Shown piece by piece: positions 1-8,837 of a DNA stretch of 64,000 bases. The stretch's first letter is position 1. Each line of letters opens with the position of its first letter. The DNA comes from Streptomyces zhihengii (GTDB lineage Bacteria > Actinomycetota > Actinomycetes > Streptomycetales > Streptomycetaceae). The stretch is from NCBI RefSeq assembly GCF_016919245.1, contig NZ_JAFEJA010000001.1, forward strand, positions 4,665,501 to 4,729,500. The letters are read 5' to 3'. The position numbers were made by a program, and so were the translations under genes. The notes below the pieces were generated by a model, which saw only the letters and a list, made by a program, of their open reading frames with translations, made no database searches and was not told where the DNA came from.

Positions 1-706
1 TGGAGGCCGCGGAGACGCCGACGCCCCGGCCCGCGGCGATCGCGGTGAGCCAGTCGTCGGTGTTGCCGACCGTGAACGTGGCCGTCGGGCGGATCCCGGG
101 CGGCCACAGGTCGAGCGTCGTCATGCCCGAGACGGTGTTCAGCACCACGGGCCCGGCGGCGAGGTCCGCGAGGGCGAGGCTCTCCCGGCGGGCGAGCGGA
201 CCGTCCGCGGTGACCGCGGCCACCCGCGCCTCGGTGAACAGCGGCGCGGTGACGAGGTCCGGCACGGCCACCCGGCCCCGGAGCACGGCCGCGTCGACCC
301 GCCCCCGGGTGAGCCCGGCCGTCCGGTCGTCGATACGGAGCAGTTCCACCGGCGTCCCGGGGTGCTCGCGGGCCCAGCGGCGCAGCAGCGGGGTCGTGTA
401 CGGCCCGAGGGCCGACCAGGCGTGCCCGATGCGCAGCGGCGCGCGCAGCAGCCGGCTCGCGTCGAGCGCCTCGTCGAAGGCGGCGACCGCGGCGGCGGCC
501 TTGTCGCGGAACGCCCGGCCCTCGGGGGTGAGCTCCAGATGATGCGTGGAACGGTCCACCAGCCGGGTGCCCAGATGGCGCTCCAGCGCCGCGAGCGACC
601 GCGAGACGCTCGGCTGGGTGAGGTTCAGCCGGGCTGCCGCCCTGGTCACGCTGGATTCCTCGGCGATGGCGAGGAAGCAGCGGAGATGGCGCAGCTCGAT
701 GCTCAT
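1..706 (-). CDS. LysR-family transcriptional regulator (3' part beyond window)
   Basis: The first about 235 residues of a LysR-type regulator are in the window; the C-terminus lies off the left edge. The N-terminus carries the family winged helix-turn-helix (residues about 1-60: LRHLRCFLAIAEE, then AAARLNLTQPSVSRSLAALE), followed by the start of the periplasmic-binding-like effector domain. The ATG at 706 is the natural LysR start because the HTH begins four residues later. The gene is divergent from an EamA-type exporter, and LysR proteins often control the divergently transcribed neighbour, so it probably regulates that exporter; the inducer cannot be told from sequence. Confidence 0.9.
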   Translation of the reverse strand, partial: MSIELRHLRCFLAIAEESSVTRAAARLNLTQPSVSRSLAALERHLGTRLVDRSTHHLELTPEGRAFRDKAAAAVAAFDEALDASRLLRAPLRIGHAWSALGPYTTPLLRRWAREHPGTPVELLRIDDRTAGLTRGRVDAAVLRGRVAVPDLVTAPLFTEARVAAVTADGPLARRESLALADLAAGPVVLNTVSGMTTLDLWPPGIRPTATFTVGNTDDWLTAIAAGRGVGVSAAS

Positions 707-719
707 ACGCCCGGAGCAT
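699..719. promoter_or_regulatory. Inverted repeat overlapping the LysR start codon
   Basis: ATGCTC, nine bases, GAGCAT: a perfect 6-bp dyad placed over the LysR initiation codon in the 162-bp gap between the divergent regulator and exporter genes. LysR proteins bind dyads of this general kind and commonly repress themselves. Binding is inference from position and symmetry only. Confidence 0.4.
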
Positions 720-868
720 AACCGCAGCGAGAAAGGCATTTCACGCAGGACGGGCCGGTCCGTAGCGTGGGAGGGGTGCGCAGGCCCCGAACGGGCCCGC
801 GGCGGTGCGGCCGGACGACGCGGCCGCACGGCGGACGGCGGATGGGCGACGGAGCGAGGAGGCGGCCG

Positions 869-1918
869 GTGACGGCGGTGCGGGGTGCGGCGAGAGGTGG
901 TCCGGAGCCCGGGCCCGGGGCGGGCGCGGCCGTGGTGCTTCCCGAGGCCGCGGGACCCGCCGCCGGCGCGGCCCCCGGCGGCCCGCCGGGCAAGCGGTCC
1001 CTGGGGCCCGTGTCGCTGGTGGTCGCCGGTGCGCTGTCCGTGCAGTTCGGCGCGGCGATCGCCGTCATGCTGATGCCCCGCACGGGGGCCCTCGGCGTGG
1101 TGACCCTGCGCCTGGTGCTCGCCGCGCTGGTGCTGCTCGTGGTCTGCCGCCCGAAGCTGCGCGGCCACTCGCGCGCCGACTGGGGCACGGTCGTGGCGTT
1201 CGGCGCCGCGATGGGCTCGATGAACATCCTCTTCTACCAGGCCGTCGACCGGATCCCGCTGGGCGCCGCCGTCACCCTGGAGGTGCTCGGCCCGCTCGCC
1301 ATGTCCGTGATCGTCTCCCGCCGGCTGGTGAACCTGCTCTGGGCCGGGCTGGCCCTCGGCGGCGTCGTCCTGCTCAGCGGCGGCGGCTTCGACCGGCTCG
1401 ACCCGGTGGGCGCCCTGTTCGCCCTCGCGGCGGGTGCGATGTGGGCGTTGTACATCATCTTCAGCGCCCGCACCGGGCGGCGGTTCCCGCAGGCCGACGG
1501 GCTGGCACTGGCCATGGCGGTGGCCGCGCTGATCAGCCTGCCGCTGGGGATCTGGGAGGCGGGCTCCAAGCTGGTGCAGCCGGCCACGCTCGGCCTCGGC
1601 CTGGCCGTCGCGCTGATGTCGTCGGTCCTGCCCTACACCCTGGAACTCCTGGCACTGCGCCGGCTGCCCGCGGCGACGTTCGCCGTCCTGATGAGCCTGG
1701 AGCCGGCGATCGCGGCGACGGCCGGGTTCCTGGTGCTGCACCAGGCGCTGTCCCTCGGCGACGCGGCGGCGATCGCGCTGGTGATCGCCGCCAGCATGGG
1801 CGCGGTCCGTACGCAGACGGCGGCGGCCCGCCCGCCCGCGGAGCCGGACCGCGGGAAGCCGGAGTCCGTGCAGTTGGACCGCGGGAAGCCGGGGCGCGCG
1901 CGGCCCGACCGCGGGTAG
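869..1918 (+). CDS. EamA/DMT-family inner-membrane exporter
   Basis: A 349-residue drug/metabolite transporter with about ten hydrophobic helices in two EamA repeats (first repeat from LGPVSLVVAGALSVQFG, second from PVGALFALAAGAMWALYII). RhtA-like members export amino acids or related metabolites; the substrate here is unknown. The GTG at 869 is preferred because AGGAGG lies six bases upstream; an in-frame ATG at 842 has no such site. The N-terminal 45 residues are a Gly/Ala/Pro-rich cytoplasmic extension, and the C-terminus carries two near-identical PDRGKP-type repeats. It is divergent from the LysR gene. Confidence 0.85.
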   Translation: MTAVRGAARGGPEPGPGAGAAVVLPEAAGPAAGAAPGGPPGKRSLGPVSLVVAGALSVQFGAAIAVMLMPRTGALGVVTLRLVLAALVLLVVCRPKLRGHSRADWGTVVAFGAAMGSMNILFYQAVDRIPLGAAVTLEVLGPLAMSVIVSRRLVNLLWAGLALGGVVLLSGGGFDRLDPVGALFALAAGAMWALYIIFSARTGRRFPQADGLALAMAVAALISLPLGIWEAGSKLVQPATLGLGLAVALMSSVLPYTLELLALRRLPAATFAVLMSLEPAIAATAGFLVLHQALSLGDAAAIALVIAASMGAVRTQTAAARPPAEPDRGKPESVQLDRGKPGRARPDRG

Positions 1919-2012
1919 GGCGGCGCGGCGGCCCGCCCCGGCGCGCTCCGCCGTCACGGGCCTGCCGCGCCGCCCCGGGACCGGGCCCGGCCCCGCCCCG
2001 GCCCTGGGAAAC

Positions 2013-2037
2013 GGGACCGGCCCCGGGGGCCGGTCCC
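2013..2037. terminator. Bidirectional stem-loop terminator
   Basis: GGGACCGGCC, five-base loop, GGCCGGTCCC: a perfect 10-bp stem between the convergent exporter gene and the peroxidase gene. There is no U-tract, as is usual in Streptomyces. Confidence 0.6.
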
Positions 2038-2050
2038 GCCCCGACCCCGG

Positions 2051-3886
2051 TCAGTGCATGGTGTTCGTCGCCCAGATCGGCCTGTCCGCGGCCGTGTAGA
2101 TCACGACGTTGCCGTCCGACTGCACCGACAGCTTCGCCCCCGGGTTGCCGCCGGTCCCGGTGGACCAGACCGGCTGGTTGTCGGGCGTGTAGACGACGAA
2201 GTCGCCGTCCTCCTGGAGGACCGCCCGCGCGCCGGGGGTCGGCGGGTTGCTGGAGGCCCAGCGCGGGTCGTCCATCTCGTCGAAGGCCACGAGCCGCCCG
2301 TCGTCCTGGAGCACCAGCTTCGCCCTGCCCGCGTCGACGACGTCACGGGCCTCGAACGTCGAGACGGCGAAGACATCGTGGTTGCCGGTGGGCGTCACCT
2401 TCACCTTGATCCTGGGGACGTCGTCCTCCAGCCGCCCGTCGGCGAGCCGGTCCAGCGTGGACATCGAGGGGGTGAAGGCGTAGACCGCGCCCTCCGTCCG
2501 CACGAACTGCTCGAAGCGGATCCGCCGGTTGTTGAACGAGACCTCGCTCTCCCGGCCGATCATCGGATCGCGGCCGACCGACGGCTTGCGTGAGGGGAAG
2601 TCCTCCGCGTCCACCCAGTCCCGCTGCATGAACTCGAACTGGGCCACCAGGTCGCTCTGGTAGCTGACGAAGACCAGTCCGCGCGCCGCGTCGGGGCCGT
2701 GGCCCGCCGGGCCCGCCGGGTCGAACGGCAGGCCGTAGGGGATGCCCCTCCGCATGATCCGCCGGCCGTCGAGGTCCCCCTTCTCCGGGACGACATGGCC
2801 GCCCTCCTGGAAGCGGAGACCGTCGCGCGGGTTGGTCTTGCGCAGGTGGGAGAAGAGGGGGGTGACGGCCCCCTCCAGGTCGTCGGCGAAGCTGATGTCG
2901 TTGTCGTTCGCCGACGCCGGGTCCGACGGCATGTCGGCGTGCGGGCACTTGGCCACCGGTGTGCCCGACCGCCAGCGGCCGACCATCCGCGCCGCCAGCC
3001 ACTCCGTGGTGGCCTCCGGCGGTACGGCCTTCGCCTCCGTCAGCTCCTTCAGCCGCGCCCCGATCTGCGCCCACCAGCCGGGGACGTCCTGCCCGAGGCG
3101 GCGGACCACGTGGAACGAGCCGCCGCGGGCCCACTCGGGCATGCTGTACGGGCGGTCGGTGGCCCGCTCCTCGCCGACGACGAACTCGCCGGCGGGGACG
3201 ATCCGGGTGCCGGGGTGATTCTTCTTCCACTCCGGGCGCCGAGGGTCGGGTTCGTCGAAGCCCGCGACCGCCGGCTCGCTGACGCCGTCCTTGAAGCCGA
3301 AGTGCTCCTTGCCGGCCCGTGCGCCGGGCAGCGTTCCGCCGTCCTGCTCGAAGACGATCACCACCTTGTGGACGGACGCCTCCTGGCGCTCCTCGGCGAG
3401 GGCGGCCCGCAGGTCCGCGACGGTGTCCGCGGCGAGGGTCAGCACGGCGTGCACCGGCTGGGCGTTGCTGTCGCCGAACAGCCAGTTCTCGGGGGAGTTG
3501 TCCCCGGTGTCGCCCAGCATCCCCGCGCGCAGGGCCGGGCCCTGCTTGAAGGCCAGCTGGGTCGTCTGCTCGGCGGCGCGCGGGAAGGGGTCCTTGCCGG
3601 TCAGGGTCTCGATGCCCGCGTGGGTGAAGCTGACGCTGCGCCACAGGGCCGTCAGAGCGCTGGGGTCGTCGCCGCCGCTGTTGCGGCGGGCCGCGCTGAA
3701 GGCGGTGTTGAAGGCGGCGACCTGCCTGGTCGTGGCGATCCGGGGCTTGAGGCGGCGCAGCCAGGTGCGCGCGCGGGTGGCGTCGTCGAACTTCAGGAAG
3801 AGCAGCTGGACGTTGTCCTTCTTGAATCCGGCGATCACGTCGCCCTGGATCTCGGTGCTGTCCCGCAGGGGGAGTTCGGTGGTCAC
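2051..3886 (-). CDS. Dyp-type heme peroxidase fused to a bulb-type lectin domain
   Basis: 611 residues. Residues about 1-510 are a Dyp-type peroxidase: the distal GxxDG motif is GFKDG (197-201, Asp200), the proximal heme-ligand region is SHLRKTNPR (His347) and the distal Arg region is RRIMRRGIPYG (375-385). Residues about 520-611 form three Q-x-D-G-x-x-V repeats (QDDGRLVAF, QEDGDFVVY, QSDGNVVIY), the signature of a bulb-type, mannose-binding-like lectin fold. Dyp enzymes oxidise dyes, lignin models or metals with H2O2. No Sec or Tat signal peptide is visible, although the neighbouring upstream oxidase is secreted. The lectin tail may anchor the enzyme to glycans or cell wall; that is inference. 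It lies downstream of a copper oxidase gene on the same strand, but a strong hairpin separates them. Confidence 0.9.
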   Translation of the reverse strand: MTTELPLRDSTEIQGDVIAGFKKDNVQLLFLKFDDATRARTWLRRLKPRIATTRQVAAFNTAFSAARRNSGGDDPSALTALWRSVSFTHAGIETLTGKDPFPRAAEQTTQLAFKQGPALRAGMLGDTGDNSPENWLFGDSNAQPVHAVLTLAADTVADLRAALAEERQEASVHKVVIVFEQDGGTLPGARAGKEHFGFKDGVSEPAVAGFDEPDPRRPEWKKNHPGTRIVPAGEFVVGEERATDRPYSMPEWARGGSFHVVRRLGQDVPGWWAQIGARLKELTEAKAVPPEATTEWLAARMVGRWRSGTPVAKCPHADMPSDPASANDNDISFADDLEGAVTPLFSHLRKTNPRDGLRFQEGGHVVPEKGDLDGRRIMRRGIPYGLPFDPAGPAGHGPDAARGLVFVSYQSDLVAQFEFMQRDWVDAEDFPSRKPSVGRDPMIGRESEVSFNNRRIRFEQFVRTEGAVYAFTPSMSTLDRLADGRLEDDVPRIKVKVTPTGNHDVFAVSTFEARDVVDAGRAKLVLQDDGRLVAFDEMDDPRWASSNPPTPGARAVLQEDGDFVVYTPDNQPVWSTGTGGNPGAKLSVQSDGNVVIYTAADRPIWATNTMH

Positions 3887-3928
3887 GGTGACTCCGTCTC
3901 GTGAGGTCTCTCTCGTCTGTCGGCGCCG

Positions 3929-3962
3929 CCGCGGACCCCGGCCGGCCCGCCGGGGTCCGCGG
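3929..3962. terminator. Stem-loop between oxidase and peroxidase genes
   Basis: CCGCGGACCCC and GGGGTCCGCGG form a perfect 11-bp stem around a 12-base loop, just after the copper oxidase stop and before the peroxidase start. It suggests at least partial transcriptional separation of the pair. Confidence 0.55.
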
Positions 3963-3968
3963 CCGGTG

Positions 3969-5840
3969 TCACCGGGACTCGGGCGGGCCGAAGGACACGA
4001 ACTTGGCCGTGCTGGGCACGCCCTCCGCGTCGAGAAGGAAGAGCATGTAGTAGCCGGGAGGTGCCGCCTTCGCCGAGGGCGGCGCCTGGAGTTCCAGCGA
4101 TCCGCCCGCCCTGCTCCTGATCCGCAGGTCGAGGTGGCGCTGGCTGAAGTTCACCGAGTGGGTGGCCGTCGTGGGCGCCAGCAGCACCGCCCGGGCGACG
4201 TCCTGCGGTGCGGAGCTGAGCACCGTGAAGCGGCTGTCGTAGGTGAGGGTGCGGCCGGGTACGGCCGTGAGGTCGGGCCGCTCACCGCTGTGCAGGTAGG
4301 CCGGCTCGTAGATCTCGATCGAGCCGTCCATGTCGTCCTTGATGTCCGGGTCGTTGGCGATCTGCTGGGCCTCGTCGCCGGTGACCATGATCCGCCCGTC
4401 CGGGAGCACCACGGCGTTGGAGTGGTAGCCGCGCGGCAGGCGCTGGGCGGGGCCGAGCTTCCAGTTGCCGTCGGCGTCGCGCAGTTCGGTCTGCCGGTAC
4501 TTCAGGTCGGCGTTGGGGTTGTAGACCCCGTTGCCGTAGTCGCGGATGTCGTAGGAGCCGTTGACGGTGAACAGGGTGCCGTCGGGCAGGATCAGGGTGT
4601 CGTCCTGCGTGCGTCCGAAGGCCCTGGGCTGCTGGGTCTTCCACTGGCCGCCGACGAGCTGGTACGTGTTCGGGTCGTCCCGGTCGCCGCCGAGGACGAG
4701 GACGGAGTCCGGGCCCCGGAACCCGGCGGGCAGCGGTACGGCGGAGCCGTAGTTGCGCATGAAGCCGTCGGGCCGGTCGGGCAGGGAGGCCCTGGTCTCG
4801 GTGACCGGGTCGAACGTCCACTGCTGGTCGTGGTCGCGGCCGAGGCCGTAGATCATGCCGTCGCGCAGGGAGAACAGGTGCGGGTAGTCGTGCCGGAACG
4901 GGGCCTCGGCCCCGAAGAGGTCCACGGGCGTGTCCTGCGGCAGGTCCCGTCTGTCGACCGGTACGGGACGCGAGCGCGCGGGGAAGCGTTCGACGACGGG
5001 GGTGGGCGTGCCCCAGCCGAGTTCCGACTGGCCCGACATGATGAGGATGCGGCCGTCGGAGCCGGTGACGGCGCTCGGGTACCAGCGGCCGACGGACATG
5101 TCCTTGTTGAGCGACCAGGTCTCGGTCCACGGGTCGAAGACGAGCGACAGCTTCGCGCCCGCGCCGTGGTTGCCGCCCAGGTTGCCGCCGAAGACGCCGA
5201 GCATGCCGTTGGGCAGGAAGGCGTGGCCGGCGCAGAAGAACGGCGCGGGCCGGGAGACGTTCCAGCCGTCCGGCATCACGACGGAGGGGGGAGTGACCTG
5301 GGTGAAGGCGGCCGTCCCGGTGCCCTTCGCGGGGTCCCAGAGGTAGGCCCGGCCCGCGTTCTCCCTGCCGGTGATCTGGGTCGGCGCGGTCTCCTTCGTC
5401 GGGTTGGTCTCGATCCTCTCGAACGAGAACAGCAGGACCTTGCCGGTGGGCAGCTGCGCGACGTGGACGCCGAAGTCGGGGGACGGGAAGTACTGCCGGA
5501 AGACGCCGAAGTCCGACGCGACGAACCGGGCGTTGTGCCTGGCCTGCGACGTGGTGAGGGACTCCAGCCGGGCCGTGCGCATGGGCTGCGGATAGTCGCC
5601 GGTGTCCTCGGCGCGCATCCGGGCACGGGCGTGTTCCTCGGCGTGCTCCTGGCCGAGGACGGCGGCCTCCTCCTTGTCGACCGGCGCCTTCGCCCGGCCG
5701 GAGGCGGCACCGCCGGTGACGGAGTGCGGTCCGGGCGGGGCGTCGTGCGCGGAGGCCGGCAGGGCGAGGACCGCGGGGACGGTCAGCGCCGAGATGACGG
5801 CGCAGGCCGAGAGCAGCCTGGACAGACGTGATCGTGACAT
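3969..5840 (-). CDS. Secreted galactose-oxidase-like copper radical oxidase
   Basis: 623 residues with a Sec signal peptide (Arg-rich N-terminus, hydrophobic 8-28, ALPASA-H cleavage near 31). A kelch beta-propeller is followed by a C-terminal DUF1929 Ig-like domain (about 520-623). All residues that build the galactose oxidase radical-copper site are present by motif: Cys203 (FFCAGH) and Tyr254 (GRWYPS) for the thioether cross-link, Tyr472-His473 (RGYHSN) and His561 (TATHSVNF) as ligands. Such enzymes oxidise primary alcohols or aldehydes and make H2O2. It is distinct from the membrane-anchored GlxA of S. lividans in its N-terminus but mechanistically similar. The ATG at 5840 is preceded by AAGGAG. 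The next gene is a Dyp peroxidase, which could use its H2O2. Confidence 0.88.
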   Translation of the reverse strand: MSRSRLSRLLSACAVISALTVPAVLALPASAHDAPPGPHSVTGGAASGRAKAPVDKEEAAVLGQEHAEEHARARMRAEDTGDYPQPMRTARLESLTTSQARHNARFVASDFGVFRQYFPSPDFGVHVAQLPTGKVLLFSFERIETNPTKETAPTQITGRENAGRAYLWDPAKGTGTAAFTQVTPPSVVMPDGWNVSRPAPFFCAGHAFLPNGMLGVFGGNLGGNHGAGAKLSLVFDPWTETWSLNKDMSVGRWYPSAVTGSDGRILIMSGQSELGWGTPTPVVERFPARSRPVPVDRRDLPQDTPVDLFGAEAPFRHDYPHLFSLRDGMIYGLGRDHDQQWTFDPVTETRASLPDRPDGFMRNYGSAVPLPAGFRGPDSVLVLGGDRDDPNTYQLVGGQWKTQQPRAFGRTQDDTLILPDGTLFTVNGSYDIRDYGNGVYNPNADLKYRQTELRDADGNWKLGPAQRLPRGYHSNAVVLPDGRIMVTGDEAQQIANDPDIKDDMDGSIEIYEPAYLHSGERPDLTAVPGRTLTYDSRFTVLSSAPQDVARAVLLAPTTATHSVNFSQRHLDLRIRSRAGGSLELQAPPSAKAAPPGYYMLFLLDAEGVPSTAKFVSFGPPESR

Positions 5841-6178
5841 GGGGCTCCTTGTGGGTGGCCCTGGGGCGGGCACGGCACCGTCGGCAGGGGCCGCACATGC
5901 GTGTGGCATACATCGACGATGACGCACGGTGGGATTCCGGGACAGGGAGTGACCGTGCGGTGCGGTGCGTCTGCCCGCCGCCGGGCCGGGAGGGTGGGGG
6001 GTCGCCCGCGGCCGGAGTGATCCGGGACCGGGCGGGATCAAGGTACGGGCGCGTGCGGGGACACTCCCAACCCCGCTCGGGGGAACCACTCGTGCGGTTC
6101 AGGAAGAATCAATTCTTCGTGCCCGAGCGGTTTGATCAGGGCCGGAAGCCGTACGAGGGCGGTGCCGCCGAAAAATCA

Positions 6179-6219
6179 AAGCAAGCACGCTTGCTTGTTT
6201 TCTTGCGCGCTGCCATGCT
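6179..6219 (+). promoter_or_regulatory. Operon promoter with 18-bp palindromic TetR-type operator
   Basis: AAGCAAGCACGCTTGCTT (6179-6196) is a palindrome of two 8-bp arms around AC. Its right end TTGCTT (6191-6196) sits 17 bases from CATGCT (6214-6219), so operator and -35 element overlap, as expected for repression. The operon below ends in a TetR gene, the likely ligand. The rest of 5841-6258 holds the divergent oxidase promoter region and no convincing gene. Confidence 0.6.
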
Positions 6220-6258
6220 CCGGGGCACAGACCCGCCGTGCCCACGAGGGAGCGCCCC

Positions 6259-7050
6259 GTGTCCGACCCGTCCGCCGTACTCGACGACCTGCGCGACGAG
6301 AGCGACGCGCTCGACCGGCTGGTGGCGCCGCTGGAGGCCGGGCGGTGGGCGGCTCCCACGCCCGCCGAGGGCTGGAGCGTCGCCCACCAGATCGCCCACC
6401 TCGCCTGGACCGACCGCGCCGCGCATCTCGCGGTCACCGACGCCGAGGGCTTCGCCGCCGCCGTGACGGAGGCCCTCGCCGCGCCCGAGAGCTTCGTCGA
6501 CGACGGCGCGGCCGAGGGCGCGGCCCTCCCGCCCGCCGAGTTGCTCGGCCGCTGGCGGCTCGGCCGCGAGCGCCTGCAGCGGGCGCTGCGCGAGGCCCCG
6601 CCCGGCGCCCGCTTCCCGTGGTTCGGCCCGCCGATGAGCACCGCCTCCATGGCGACGGCCCGCCTGATGGAGACCTGGGCGCACGGGCAGGACGTCGCCG
6701 ACGCCCTCGGCGTCGAGCGCGCCCCCACCGCCCGCCTGGCGCAGGTCGCGCGGATCGGCTTCCGCACGCGGGACTTCGCGTACGGCGTGCACGGCCTCAC
6801 CCCGCCCGCCGACCCGTTCCGCGTCGAACTGACCGGCCCCGGCGGGGAGCTGTGGGCGTACGGCCCCGAGGACGCCCCGCAGCGCGTGACGGGCCCGGCG
6901 CTCGACTTCGCGCTGCTCGTCACCCAGCGCGCCCACCGCGCCGACCTCGCGCTGCGCGCCGAGGGCGCGGACGCCGACCGCTGGCTGGACATCGCCCAGG
7001 CGTTCGCCGGCCTCCCCGGCAAGGGCCGCGCCCCCCAGGGGGACGCGTGA
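6259..7050 (+). CDS. TIGR03084-family (maleylpyruvate-isomerase-like fold) protein
   Basis: 263 residues. It belongs to the actinobacterial TIGR03084 group, which has the DinB/mycothiol-dependent maleylpyruvate isomerase four-helix fold. Putative metal-binding residues are visible in [11 protein letters not shown] (residues about 45-55) and in ETWAHGQD (about 140). GTG at 6259 has GAGGGAG seven bases upstream; the in-frame GTG at 6238 lacks a site. First gene of a long operon; its stop overlaps the next start. A mycothiol-linked isomerisation or detoxification step in the acyl-CoA pathway is plausible, but no function is proven for this family. Confidence 0.8.
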   Translation: MSDPSAVLDDLRDESDALDRLVAPLEAGRWAAPTPAEGWSVAHQIAHLAWTDRAAHLAVTDAEGFAAAVTEALAAPESFVDDGAAEGAALPPAELLGRWRLGRERLQRALREAPPGARFPWFGPPMSTASMATARLMETWAHGQDVADALGVERAPTARLAQVARIGFRTRDFAYGVHGLTPPADPFRVELTGPGGELWAYGPEDAPQRVTGPALDFALLVTQRAHRADLALRAEGADADRWLDIAQAFAGLPGKGRAPQGDA

Positions 7051-8837
7051 CCCGTCCCGGCCACCCCGCCCCCGGGGCGGACACCCCCGACGACCGTGTC
7101 ACCCCCGACGCGAACGCCCCCGGAACGGACAACGCCCCCCACGCGGACACCCCCGGCGGCGGGCGGGTGCTGCGGATCGGGAACGCGTCCGGGTTCTACG
7201 GCGACCGGTTCGACGCCGTGCGCGAGATGCTCGACGGCGGCCCCCTCGACGTGCTCACCGGCGACTACCTGGCCGAGCTCACCCTGCTCATCCTCGGCCG
7301 GGACCGGCTGAAGGACCCGCGCCTGGGGTACGCCAAGACGTTCCTGCGGCAGCTCGAGGACACCCTCGGGCTCGCCCGGGAGCGCGGGGTGCGGATCGTC
7401 GCCAACGCGGGCGGCCTCAACCCGGCGTCCCTCGCCGACGCCGTGCGGGAGCTCGGCGAGCGCGTCGGCGTCCCCGTCCGGGTCGGGCACGTGGAGGGCG
7501 ACGACCTCACGGCACGCCACCCGGGGGCGCTCACCGCCAACGCCTATCTCGGCGGCGCCGGGATCACCGCCTGCCTCGCGGCCGGGGCCGACGTCGTCGT
7601 CACCGGCCGGGTCACCGACGCCGCGCTGGTCACCGGCCCCGCGGCCTGGTGGCACGGCTGGGGGCCCGGGGAGTACGACCGTCTCGCCGGAGCCGTCGTC
7701 GCCGGGCACGTCCTCGAATGCGGCACCCAGGCCACCGGCGGCAACTACGCCTTCTTCACGGGCCACGACGTCCGCCGCCCCGGCTTCCCGCTCGCCGAGA
7801 TCCACCCCGACGGGACCGCCGTCGTCACCAAGCACCCCGGCACCGGCGGCGTCGTCGACACCGGCACCGTCACCGCGCAGCTCCTCTACGAGACGGCCGG
7901 CCCCCGCTACGCCGGGCCCGACGTCACCGCCCGGCTCGACACCGCCCGCCTGACACAGGACGGCCCCGACCGGGTCCGGATCTCCGGGGTGCGCGGCGAG
8001 GCGCCGCCGCCCGCGCTCAAGGTCGGGCTGAACCGCCTCGGCGGCTGGCGCAACGAGGTGGTCTTCGTGCTCACCGGCCTCGACATCGAGGCCAAGGCCC
8101 GGCTGGTGCGCGAGCAGGTGGAGGAGGCGCTCGGCGAGCGGCGTCCCGCCGAGGTCCGCTGGGAGCTGGCCCGGACCGAGCACCCGGACGCGGACACCGA
8201 GGAGCGCGCCAGCGCCCTCCTGCGGCTCGTGGTGCGCGACCAGGACGCGGAGAAGGTCGGACGGGCCGTCAGCGGCGCCGCGATCGAGCTGGCCCTCGGC
8301 AGCTACCCGGGCTTCCATGTCACCGCCCCGCCCGGGAAGGGCGCGCCCTACGGGGTGTTCGAGGCCGCGTACACCGGCGCGGCCGGGGTCCCGCACACGG
8401 CGGTGCTGCCGGACGGCACCCGGCGGGCGGTCCCCGCCCCCGGCGTGACGCTGCCCCTCGCGGACCTGCCCGAGCCGCCGCTGCCCGAGCCGCTGCCGCC
8501 GGGGCCCGTCCGGCGTGCCCCGCTCGGGCTGGTGCTGGGGGCCCGCAGCGGCGACAAGGGCGGCGACGCCAACGTCGGCGTCTGGGCGCGCGGCGAGGAC
8601 GCCTGGCGCTGGCTCGCCCGTGAACTGACCGTGGAGCGGCTGCGCGAGCTGCTGCCGGAGACCGCCGGGCTCGCCGTCGAACGCCATGTGCTGCCGAACC
8701 TGCGGGCGGTGAACTTCCTCGTCCGGGGCGTCCTCGGCGAGGGCGTCGCCGCGCAGGCCCGGTTCGACCCCCAGGCCAAGGCGCTCGGCGAATGGCTGCG
8801 TGCCCGCCACACCGACATCCCGGAGGCCCTGCTGTGA
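7047..8837 (+). CDS. AtuA-like (DUF1446) acyclic-terpene-utilisation family protein
   Basis: 596 residues. After a 37-residue Pro/Asp-rich leader the core begins [19 protein letters not shown], the typical start of AtuA/DUF1446 proteins, with [14 protein letters not shown] and [10 protein letters not shown] following. The C-terminal part (from about 495) contains [17 protein letters not shown], the hallmark glycine-rich segment of this family. In Pseudomonas AtuA is needed for citronellol and geraniol growth, but its reaction is unknown. Start GTG at 7047 overlaps the previous stop (GTGA), implying translational coupling. The cluster around it supplies the carboxylase, dehydrogenase, ligase and hydratase of an atu/liu-type pathway. 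Confidence 0.88.
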   Translation: MTRPGHPAPGADTPDDRVTPDANAPGTDNAPHADTPGGGRVLRIGNASGFYGDRFDAVREMLDGGPLDVLTGDYLAELTLLILGRDRLKDPRLGYAKTFLRQLEDTLGLARERGVRIVANAGGLNPASLADAVRELGERVGVPVRVGHVEGDDLTARHPGALTANAYLGGAGITACLAAGADVVVTGRVTDAALVTGPAAWWHGWGPGEYDRLAGAVVAGHVLECGTQATGGNYAFFTGHDVRRPGFPLAEIHPDGTAVVTKHPGTGGVVDTGTVTAQLLYETAGPRYAGPDVTARLDTARLTQDGPDRVRISGVRGEAPPPALKVGLNRLGGWRNEVVFVLTGLDIEAKARLVREQVEEALGERRPAEVRWELARTEHPDADTEERASALLRLVVRDQDAEKVGRAVSGAAIELALGSYPGFHVTAPPGKGAPYGVFEAAYTGAAGVPHTAVLPDGTRRAVPAPGVTLPLADLPEPPLPEPLPPGPVRRAPLGLVLGARSGDKGGDANVGVWARGEDAWRWLARELTVERLRELLPETAGLAVERHVLPNLRAVNFLVRGVLGEGVAAQARFDPQAKALGEWLRARHTDIPEALL

